Origin: RI-231 sp041394905
Lineage (GTDB): Bacteria; Acidobacteriota; Terriglobia; Bryobacterales; UBA6623
Direction of reading: 5' to 3'
Assembly (NCBI GenBank): GCA_041394905.1
Contig: JAWKHJ010000002.1
Location: 124,001 to 188,000 of the forward strand
Length of the DNA: 64,000 nucleotides
The notes beneath the pieces are model-generated. The model made no database searches, had not been told where the DNA came from, and saw nothing but the letters and a program-made list of their open reading frames with translations. The position numbers were made by a program, and so were the translations under genes. Positions 57,289-64,000 of this stretch are shown here, in pieces; position 1 is the first letter of the stretch, and each line of letters starts with the position of its first letter.

Positions 57289-58470
57289 CTAATCGTTGTC
57301 GGAAGTCGAAGCGACGTCGGACTGGCTGTCACCGCCCGCGTCTTTGTCTTTCTTCTTGCCGCCGCCCATCGGGATCAACCATAGCAGCTTTTTCTTTTTG
57401 TTCTTGAGGACTTCTTCGCGCGTAGTCGTGACGGCGGTCAGGTTGGCCGGGTCGGTCCACGAGGTGTCCTGCCCCGGCGCGGCGGCCGAGTCGACATAAC
57501 CGGGCCGGATCTCGATGTAGGCGCGTTCGCGCAGCTCAGTCAGGTACTCGCGGATGGCGGGCGCGTAGCGCGGTCCGATGAGCTTGTTGCGAATCTCGTC
57601 CTCGACCTCGGGCAGCTCAGCCAAGCCTTCGCGGTAACGGTCGACCACCTTGAGGATCAGCCAGCCGCGTGCGGTGGGGATGAGGTCGGTGATGTAGCCG
57701 GGGTTCTTGTCGAAGACCATGTCCTCGAGCTCTTTCTGCAGCGAACCGCGGCGCCAGATGCCGATGTCGCCGCCGGCTTCTTTGGAGCCTTCCGAGTCCG
57801 AGAAACGGCGGGCCATCTCGGCAAAGGGCTCGCCCTTCTGCACGCGATCGTGCACTTCGCGCGCTTCTTTTTCCGCTTCGGCGATCTGCTCGTCCGTCAT
57901 GCCGTCCTTCGAAATCAGGATCTCGGCCAGACGCACGCCTTCGCTGCGGACGAACTCGTCTTTGTGCTCGTCGTAGTATGCCTGGATTTCCTCGCGCGGG
58001 ATGAAGATCCGCGAGCCGACTTCCTGGCCGAGCACCGACTGTGAGAGGAAGTTCTCGCGCATGCGCTCCATCAGGTCCTCGGCGGGCATGCCGGCTTTCT
58101 CGGTGGCCCAGTCCTCGAACTCTTCGACGGTCTTGAGGTTGTACTGCTCCATCAGGCGCTCGCGTTGGGCGAGCACTTGGGGCTCGACGTTGACGCCGAT
58201 CTCCTTGCCCTTCTGTACCAGCAGGCGCTCGTCGATCAGATCGCGCAAGGCGTTCTTCTCACGGTCGGCGACCGCGGCGCGCTTCTCCTCCTCGCTCATC
58301 CGCTCGTTGCGTGCGACTTCGGACCGCAACTCGTTTTGGATGCGGTCGAACTCTGAACGCAGGATCACGTCGCCATTGACCTTGACGATGATCTCTTCCA
58401 CGACGGCCACGTCCGCAAGGGAGGCAGCCGGAATCAGCGCCGCGAGGGCGAATGCAAACAAAACTCGCAT
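57289..58470 (-). CDS. SurA-like periplasmic chaperone / parvulin isomerase
   Basis: A 393-residue protein with a signal peptide (LFAFALAALIPAASLADV), a SurA N-terminal domain (EEIIVKVNGDVILRSEFDR to about residue 160) and a parvulin domain (about 175-275): ILISKDGMTDEQ, FAEMARRFSDSEGSKEAGG, DIGIWRRGSL. The ATG just before the signal peptide is used rather than an upstream one. The C-terminus is unusual, with KNKKKKLLWLIP and a Lys/Asp/Ser-rich tail. It likely helps fold outer-membrane proteins such as the TonB receptor. It ends 22 bp before the YhaM-like gene start. Confidence 0.87.
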   Translation of the reverse strand: MRVLFAFALAALIPAASLADVAVVEEIIVKVNGDVILRSEFDRIQNELRSEVARNERMSEEEKRAAVADREKNALRDLIDERLLVQKGKEIGVNVEPQVLAQRERLMEQYNLKTVEEFEDWATEKAGMPAEDLMERMRENFLSQSVLGQEVGSRIFIPREEIQAYYDEHKDEFVRSEGVRLAEILISKDGMTDEQIAEAEKEAREVHDRVQKGEPFAEMARRFSDSEGSKEAGGDIGIWRRGSLQKELEDMVFDKNPGYITDLIPTARGWLILKVVDRYREGLAELPEVEDEIRNKLIGPRYAPAIREYLTELRERAYIEIRPGYVDSAAAPGQDTSWTDPANLTAVTTTREEVLKNKKKKLLWLIPMGGGKKKDKDAGGDSQSDVASTSDND

Positions 58471-58543
58471 GTCGATGTGGGGGAAAACCTTGCCTCTTAT
58501 AGTAAAGGGTACGCCCGCACAATACAAAAAGTTGCAAATGGGT

Positions 58544-61500
58544 TCAAGCCGCAACTTGTTGCAGGATCTCGCGCAAAGCGGCGAGCAGAGGGGCGGCTTC
58601 CTGCGGCGCGCCCTGCCAAAGCATCTCTCCGCTCGGGGTGAAACTGACGCCCTGCTTGCCGGAGATCCACTGCATCAGCTTGTGCGGATCGACCTTGGAA
58701 TCTTCGCGGAAGCGCAATAGCAGGCGCGCCCCGGTCCGTTCCACGGCTGCGACGCGCACGCGTTCGGCGTCGCTTTTGAGCAGGGCGTAGTCCATCAAAT
58801 TGCGGACGGGTTCGGGCAGCGGACCGTAGCGGTCGGCCAGTTCGGCCTCGAGACGCGCCTTGTGCTCTTCGTTACTAACCTCGGCCAGACGTTTGTAGGC
58901 GCGCAGGCGTTGGGTTTCGTCGGCGATGTAGTCGGTCGGGATGTGAATGTCGATGTGCAGCCGCAGGTTGGTGCGGACTGCGTCCTCCACTTTCTCGCCG
59001 CGTAGCTCGCGCACGGTTTCTTCCAGCAGGCGGCAGTAGGTTTCGAAACCGACCGCGGCGATGTGCCCGCTCTGTTCAGCGCCGAGAAGGTTGCCGGCGC
59101 CGCGAAGCTCCAGGTCGAGCGCGGCGATCTTGAAGCCGGATCCGAGCTCGGAGAACTCCTTGAGGGCCGCTAAGCGCTTCCGCGCCACGTCGCTGAGCTC
59201 CTTGTCCTCGGGAATCAGCAGATAGGCGTAGGCGCGGCGATTGGAGCGGCCGACGCGTCCCCGCAACTGGTAGAGCTCCGAGAGGCCATGGTTCTGCGCG
59301 TCGTGGATCAAGATGGTGTTCGCGAGTGGGATATCCAGCCCGTTCTCGACGATCGTGGTCGCCATCAACAAGTCGCACTCGTGGTTGACGAACTTGAACA
59401 TCACTCGCTCGAGCTCTTTCTCCCCCATCTGGCCGTGCCCCACGCCGATGCGCAGGCCGGGAACGAGCGATTGCACGTGCGCCGCGAGCGCCCAGATGGT
59501 CTCGACGCGGTTGTGAATGAAGTAGACTTGGCCGCCGCGGGAGATTTCCTGTTCGATGGCCGTGCGCACAAGGTGGTCCGAGAAGGGTGCGACGACCGTC
59601 TGGATGGCGAGCCGGTCCTTGGGCGGAGTTTGGATGATCGAGATGTCGCGCAGGCCTGCGAGCGCCATGTGCAGCGTGCGGGGGATCGGCGTGGCCGACA
59701 TGGTGAGCACGTCGACGTTCTTGCGGATCTGCTTGAGCCGCTCCTTGTGGCGAACGCCGAAGCGCTGTTCCTCGTCGACGATCAGCAGGCCCAGGTCGGC
59801 GAACTCGACGTCCTTTGAGAGCAGGCGATGGGTGCCGACGACCACGTCGACCTTGCCCGCGGCGAGCCTCTCGAGGGTCTCCTTTTGCTCCTTCGGGCCG
59901 CGAAATCGGTTGAGCATGTCGACCGTGACGGGGAAAGCGGCGAAGCGCGCCTTGAAAGTCTCGAAGTGCTGGAAGCTCAGCACTGTCGTCGGCGCCAGCA
60001 CCGCCACCTGTTTGCCGTCCGCCAAGGCCTTGAAGGCCGCACGCATGGCGACCTCGGTCTTGCCGAAGCCGACGTCGCCGCAGATGAGCCGGTCCATGGC
60101 TTCGGGCGATTCCATGCTGGCCTTGACGTCGGCGGTGGCTTGGATCTGATCCGGCGTTGGCGTGTAGCGAAACGAGTCTTCGAATTCGCGCTGGAACGGC
60201 CCGTCGGGCGAGAAGGCGAAACCTTTGGCCAGACGGCGTTGGGCGTAGAGCTTGAGCAACTCGTCGGCCATGTCGAGCAGCTTGGCCTTCACCTTTGACT
60301 TGGCTTTCTGCCAGGTCTGGCCGCCCATCCGGTCGAGCGAAGGCGGGCGTCCGCCGGCGCCGTGGTGCTTCTGCACCAAGTCGAGCCGCGACAGGGGCAC
60401 GTACAGCTTGGCCCTGTCGGCGTACTCGATCATCATCAGGTCTTCCTGGCGGTCGCCCTGGGCGACCTTGGTCATCCCGAGATAGCGTCCAACGCCGTGC
60501 TCGCTGTGGACGACCAGATCGCCCGCTTTGAGGTCCTGTAGATCGGAGAGGAACGTCGCGGCGGCGGATTTGCGTTTCTCCGGCTTAGCGACGTGCTCGG
60601 AAGCGGCGAAGATGTCTTCGGCGCCGTAGAGCAGGAGGTTGGGCTCGGGGAAGACGACGCCGTCGCGGACGTTTGCCTCGAGCAGTGTGACCGCCGCTGA
60701 CGGGCCGGCCGTGTACGCCTTCTGCTCGAGGAACGAACTGACGCCTTTGCCCTTGTGTTTGAGCGAGAGCTGGTAGGAGATGGCGTACTCGTTGAAGATG
60801 TCCGCCAATCGCTCGAGGTCGCCGAGAGAGCCGGCGCAGACCAGGACGCGTGAGCCGGCGTCGACGCGCGCTTTGAGCTCGCGGACGCCGTGGGCGACGT
60901 TGCCCTGGAAACGCGGCGTGCGCTGGGTGGGCAGGGCAAGGCTCTGGTCGCCGTCCTCCGCTTGCACCTCGTTGGCGCCGGCCAGACCGAGTTGGTCGAA
61001 CTCGAGTTGGTCGAGCTCTTTGCCGGCGTCGCGCAACTCGGCGAGCGACCAATAGAAGGTTCCCTGGGGCGGAGGTTCGCCCGAGGCTTCGGTGCGCGCG
61101 GTTTCCAGGCGCTCGCCCCACTTCTTGGCTGCCGCTTCGATGGCGTCCGGCTCGCACCAGAGCATGAGCGGACGCTCGAGCAGGTCCAGCAGGCAACCGG
61201 TACGTTCACGCGCGGCCTGTTCGAGAACTCCCACCCCGGACCGCTCACGTCGTCCTCGCCGGACGACGCGGGATACTCGGTGAGCGGCAGCAGCACGACC
61301 TCGTCCACGCGCCGGATCGACTTCGGGTTCCGGATCGTATTCGCGGATCGACTCGACTTCGTCGCCGAGCATCTCGATGCGCACCGGGTGCGGGGCCTCG
61401 GGCGAATAGACATCCAGAATGCCGCCGCGCACCGAATACTGGCCGACCATCTCGACGGGCTCGCTACGCGTATGGCCGACGCCGCGCAGGCCTTGCTCGA

Positions 61501-61996
61501 GGTCTTCGAGGAAGAACTCGTCGCCTTTGAGAATGGTCCAGGCCAAGTTGCGGAAGAAATCCGGCTTGGCGGTCTTGAGCAGGGCCGCCGCCACGGGCGC
61601 GACGACGACCGAGGCGGCTCCGTCGGCCATGCGCCACAGGACCGTCCCACGTTTCTCGTTGATCTCCGCGTGCGGCGAGAGCCCGTCGTAGGGCGTCACG
61701 TCGTGAGCGGGCAGCAGCATTGGCGGGGCGAGCTTCGGGGCGTCCTCGAGCATCTCGAAGATCGCACCGGCAGTCTCGGCGAGCGCTTCGGCTGCTTGGT
61801 TCGAAGGGGCGATCAAGACCACGGGCCGCCCGCTCATGCGGTGCAGCAGCGTGGCGGCCACGGCCTGTGCGGTGGGGTTGAGGCCGGTCAGGCGCAGGCG
61901 CGCCGCGCCGGACCGACGCAGTGCGCGCACGGCCTCAGCGAGCGCGGGCTGACGCCCGATCTCGTCGAAGAACTCGCGGACGGACGGAAGGATCAC
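58544..61996 (-). CDS. mfd: Transcription-repair coupling factor Mfd
   Basis: A 1,150-residue ATP-driven translocase that removes stalled RNA polymerase and recruits UvrA. The UvrB-like N-terminal module is seen in PAHDVTPYDGLSPHAEI and QYSVRGGILDVYSP; the RNA-polymerase interaction domain follows (GDLVVHSEHGVGRYLG, YADRAKLYVPLSRLDL); the helicase core has the Walker A GDVGFGKTEVAMRAAFKA and VDEEQRFGVRHKE. Around residues 228-257 (61225-61315) the frame is shifted and then restored: the neighbouring frame reads VDEVVLLPLTEYPAS, the expected sequence. Two compensating indels are therefore present. It starts with GTG in a four-base overlap with rfaE2. Confidence 0.94.
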   Translation of the reverse strand: MILPSVREFFDEIGRQPALAEAVRALRRSGAARLRLTGLNPTAQAVAATLLHRMSGRPVVLIAPSNQAAEALAETAGAIFEMLEDAPKLAPPMLLPAHDVTPYDGLSPHAEINEKRGTVLWRMADGAASVVVAPVAAALLKTAKPDFFRNLAWTILKGDEFFLEDLEQGLRGVGHTRSEPVEMVGQYSVRGGILDVYSPEAPHPVRIEMLGDEVESIREYDPEPEVDPARGRGRAAAAHRVSRVVRRGRRERSGVGVLEQAARERTGCLLDLLERPLMLWCEPDAIEAAAKKWGERLETARTEASGEPPPQGTFYWSLAELRDAGKELDQLEFDQLGLAGANEVQAEDGDQSLALPTQRTPRFQGNVAHGVRELKARVDAGSRVLVCAGSLGDLERLADIFNEYAISYQLSLKHKGKGVSSFLEQKAYTAGPSAAVTLLEANVRDGVVFPEPNLLLYGAEDIFAASEHVAKPEKRKSAAATFLSDLQDLKAGDLVVHSEHGVGRYLGMTKVAQGDRQEDLMMIEYADRAKLYVPLSRLDLVQKHHGAGGRPPSLDRMGGQTWQKAKSKVKAKLLDMADELLKLYAQRRLAKGFAFSPDGPFQREFEDSFRYTPTPDQIQATADVKASMESPEAMDRLICGDVGFGKTEVAMRAAFKALADGKQVAVLAPTTVLSFQHFETFKARFAAFPVTVDMLNRFRGPKEQKETLERLAAGKVDVVVGTHRLLSKDVEFADLGLLIVDEEQRFGVRHKERLKQIRKNVDVLTMSATPIPRTLHMALAGLRDISIIQTPPKDRLAIQTVVAPFSDHLVRTAIEQEISRGGQVYFIHNRVETIWALAAHVQSLVPGLRIGVGHGQMGEKELERVMFKFVNHECDLLMATTIVENGLDIPLANTILIHDAQNHGLSELYQLRGRVGRSNRRAYAYLLIPEDKELSDVARKRLAALKEFSELGSGFKIAALDLELRGAGNLLGAEQSGHIAAVGFETYCRLLEETVRELRGEKVEDAVRTNLRLHIDIHIPTDYIADETQRLRAYKRLAEVSNEEHKARLEAELADRYGPLPEPVRNLMDYALLKSDAERVRVAAVERTGARLLLRFREDSKVDPHKLMQWISGKQGVSFTPSGEMLWQGAPQEAAPLLAALREILQQVAA

Positions 61997-62487
61997 GCAG
62001 TCAAATCACGGTTGGCGAGGATGTTCTTCACGACATCGGTCGTCGAATAGCCCGGCTCGACCGGGATAGGCAGCACGCGGCCGCCAGCCTCTTCGACGAT
62101 TTCTCGGCCGGCAATCCAGTGCGACCAGTCCGACCCCTTCACCAGCACGTCCGGGAGCAGCTTTTCCAGCAAGGGACAGGGAGTTTCCTCGCCAAAAACC
62201 GTCACGGCGTCGACTGCCGCAAAGGAGGAAAGCACCTCGGCGCGCTCATTCTCCGGCAGAATCGGCCGTGAAGGCCCCTTCAGGCCCCGAACGCTCTCGT
62301 CGGAATTGATGGCCACCACGAGAATGTCGCCAAGGCCTCGCGCAGCCTCGAGGAGACGCACGTGACCAGGGTGCAGCAGATCAAAACAGCCGTTGGTAAA
62401 CACTACTGTTTTGTTTTGTTTACGCCACTCGCGCCGCATCTCGAGTAGCTCTTCGCGTGCAACCGCGCCTCGCATTTCATTTGTCAT
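61993..62487 (-). CDS. rfaE2: D-glycero-beta-D-manno-heptose 1-phosphate adenylyltransferase
   Basis: A 164-residue cytidylyltransferase-fold protein with FTNGCFDLLHPGHV (the HXGH nucleotide motif at residues 39-42) and INSDESVRGLKGPSRPI. It matches the C-terminal half of HldE, which activates heptose 1-phosphate with ATP for lipopolysaccharide core synthesis. The kinase half is not in the window, so this is the split, stand-alone form. Its stop overlaps the mfd GTG start (GTGA), implying coupled translation. Confidence 0.9.
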   Translation of the reverse strand: MTNEMRGAVAREELLEMRREWRKQNKTVVFTNGCFDLLHPGHVRLLEAARGLGDILVVAINSDESVRGLKGPSRPILPENERAEVLSSFAAVDAVTVFGEETPCPLLEKLLPDVLVKGSDWSHWIAGREIVEEAGGRVLPIPVEPGYSTTDVVKNILANRDLTA

Positions 62488-62613
62488 TTTAGCTTTCCGC
62501 GCGTGTTATTTCCGGCCGCAACCGGATGACTGTTCTAAGCCGCCTGGGAGTCCGGCCCTCAGGGGGACGCCCGATGTTCAGGCGCGGCAAGCGGTTGATA
62601 GCATCCACCTTGG

Positions 62614-63900
62614 ATGAGCGCGGCAAGCGTATTTGAAACAGCCAGTAGCCGCACCGGAGGCTCCGGCAGCGGTCGCTTTTTCCCTGACCAGCCCGAGCGA
62701 TTGGCTGATCTAGGCGTATCGCAGAACACGATCGTCAACTTGATGCTCAAGCTGACGCTGCTCGAAGGCGAGACGTCGCTGGGCGAGTTGGGCAAGCGAT
62801 TGCGCATACACCCCGGCGTCGCCAACCAGGTTTTCAACCACCTGCGGAAAGAGCAGTACGTCGAAGTGAAGGGCATGAACGGGAACGACTACGTTCTCGC
62901 GCTGACCCAGAACGGCCGCCGGATCGCGCAAGACCGCTACCAGATGAGCCAGTACGTCGGGCCGGTGCCGGTCACCCTCGACGCCTACACGGACGCCGTC
63001 CGCCGCCAGACCGCCAAGCACAAGATCAACCGCGCCCGTCTGCGTGAGGTTTTCTACGACCTAGTGCTCACCGACGAGACGCTGGATCAGCTCGGCCCGG
63101 CCATCCGCTCAAACTCGCAGATCTTTCTCTATGGCTCGACCGGCAACGGCAAGACGTCGGTCGCCGAGCGACTGGTGCGCGTCTTCAAAGACGAGATCTT
63201 CCTGCCCTACGCCGTCGAAGTGGACGGGCAGATCATCAACATCTACGACTCGGTCGTGCACAACGCGCTCGAGACGCTCGAGGGCCAGGATCCGCGCTGG
63301 ATCCGTTGCACGCGCCCCTGCATCGCGGTCGGCGGCGAAATGGTGCAGGAGATGCTCGAGCTGCAGTTCGAGTCGTCGCTGGGCTATTACACCGCGCCAT
63401 TGCAGATGAAGGCCAACAACGGGCTGTTCATCATCGACGACTTCGGCCGCCAGATGATCAACCCGCGCGACCTGCTCAACCGCTGGATCGTGCCCTTGGA
63501 CCGCCGCGTGGACTTCCTCACGCTGCGCACCGGCATCAAGATCCCGGTGCCGTTCGAGACGCTGGTCGTGTTCTCCACGAACCTCGATCCGCGGCAGTTG
63601 GCGGACGAAGCGTTCCTTCGCCGCATCCAGAACAAAGTCAAGATCGACGTCGTCACCCCACAGATCTTTGATGACATTCTGCGCGGCGTCTGCACGCGCG
63701 AAGGCGTGCCCTGGACGCAAGAAGAGTCCGCATACGTGCGCGAGCGCTGCCTGGCCGACGGCCGCACCCAGGTACTGCGCGCCTGCTATCCGCGAGACAT
63801 CGTGCTGATCGTGAAGAATATCGCCGACTACGAAGGCGCACCGGCGCGCCTATCGAACGAGAACGTCGACCGTGCGGTGAACCTCTACTTCGCGCGCTAG
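62614..63900 (+). CDS. AAA+ ATPase with N-terminal winged-helix domain
   Basis: A 428-residue protein. Residues about 40-105 look like a winged helix-turn-helix (LGELGKRLRIHPGVANQVF, HLRKEQYVEVKG). A linker with GPVPVTLDAYTDAV leads into an AAA+ domain with Walker A GSTGNGKTSV (Lys180), Walker B LFIIDDFGRQ and a sensor-like FSTNLDPRQL. The last 60 residues form a helical lid. I do not know a gene name. The combination suggests an ATPase that binds DNA or works with a secretion or pilus apparatus, but no partner genes are visible before the window ends. It is divergent from rfaE2. Confidence 0.78.
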   Translation: MSAASVFETASSRTGGSGSGRFFPDQPERLADLGVSQNTIVNLMLKLTLLEGETSLGELGKRLRIHPGVANQVFNHLRKEQYVEVKGMNGNDYVLALTQNGRRIAQDRYQMSQYVGPVPVTLDAYTDAVRRQTAKHKINRARLREVFYDLVLTDETLDQLGPAIRSNSQIFLYGSTGNGKTSVAERLVRVFKDEIFLPYAVEVDGQIINIYDSVVHNALETLEGQDPRWIRCTRPCIAVGGEMVQEMLELQFESSLGYYTAPLQMKANNGLFIIDDFGRQMINPRDLLNRWIVPLDRRVDFLTLRTGIKIPVPFETLVVFSTNLDPRQLADEAFLRRIQNKVKIDVVTPQIFDDILRGVCTREGVPWTQEESAYVRERCLADGRTQVLRACYPRDIVLIVKNIADYEGAPARLSNENVDRAVNLYFAR

Positions 63901-64000
63901 ATTTTCTTGTACCAGTGGAAGTGGCGGGCGATTTCGAAGAAGCCCTCCGACTCGTAGAGCGCGTTCCCGGCGTCGTTGTCGGTCAGGCATTCCAAATGCA
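63897..64000 (-). CDS. GNAT family acetyltransferase, C-terminal fragment
   Basis: The last 33 codons of a gene that enters from the right edge. The sequence HLECLTDNDAGNALYESEGF with the ending ARHFHWYKKI is typical of the C-terminal strands of a GNAT N-acetyltransferase (NxxAxxLYxxxGF pattern). Its stop overlaps the stop of the convergent AAA+ gene by four bases. The substrate is unknown. Confidence 0.75.
   Translation of the reverse strand, partial: HLECLTDNDAGNALYESEGFFEIARHFHWYKKI

Overview
The window looks like a chromosomal segment of an acidobacterium, most likely of the Bryobacterales / Solibacter group. This is inferred from GC-rich coding with few RNA genes, a protein with the Solibacter-type C-terminal domain (TIGR03437-like), a VWFA-related acidobacterial domain protein, a long Oar-like TonB-dependent receptor, and a DUF1800/DUF1501 pair. 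No phage, insertion sequence, CRISPR array or replication origin was recognised.

Layout. 0-9 kb: end of an OPT transporter, ChrA-type transporter overlapping an HpcH/HpaI aldolase, rhodanese lipoprotein, queE, RNase D, a LolA-like protein, a CYTH protein, a UPF0175/DUF3368 toxin-antitoxin pair and a broken B12-binding radical SAM gene. 9-15 kb: exported three-domain RidA-like protein, VWFA protein, parvulin-type isomerase and pyruvate phosphate dikinase closed by a strong terminator. 15-19 kb: accessory stretch with decayed sequence, DUF2442, a HEPN/MNT toxin-antitoxin pair and a HTH protein. 19-31 kb: GAF protein, large glycoside hydrolase, TonB receptor, PQQ-type propeller, zinc-ribbon protein, DUF1800 and DUF1501 proteins, tRNA-Ser(GCT). 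31-38 kb: polysaccharide deacetylase, GT39-like membrane protein, cmoA, and a tldD-pmbA pair in which TldD carries a Tat-like signal. 38-43.7 kb: sucA-sucB-lpdA, a complete 2-oxoglutarate dehydrogenase complex. 43.7-51.5 kb: Solibacter-type propeller protein, secreted alpha/beta hydrolase, then a run of badly interrupted genes (cysteine hydrolase, YdeI-like, DUF4259, DUF4381, sulfotransferase). 51.5-56 kb: SDR - Gfo/Idh/MocA - M81 - MFS catabolic cluster. 56-64 kb: YhaM-like exonuclease, SurA-like isomerase, mfd, rfaE2, an AAA+ ATPase with an N-terminal winged helix, and the end of a GNAT acetyltransferase.

Many genes, including housekeeping ones (sucA, mfd), are broken by one- or two-base shifts while the protein stays perfectly readable across the break. 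Where the original frame can be reconstructed, most sites look like missing bases, several beside short homopolymers. The simplest reading is residual consensus error from long-read sequencing rather than true gene decay; coordinates of such genes span all pieces. The 15.6-17.2 kb stretch is the one place where real decay remains a strong alternative.

I did not find a clearly new multi-gene system. The best candidates for a second look are the triple RidA protein, the Tat-signalled TldD with an unsignalled PmbA partner, the DUF4381 gene separated from its usual operon, the wHTH-AAA+ ATPase, and the nuclease-like remnant in the accessory stretch.
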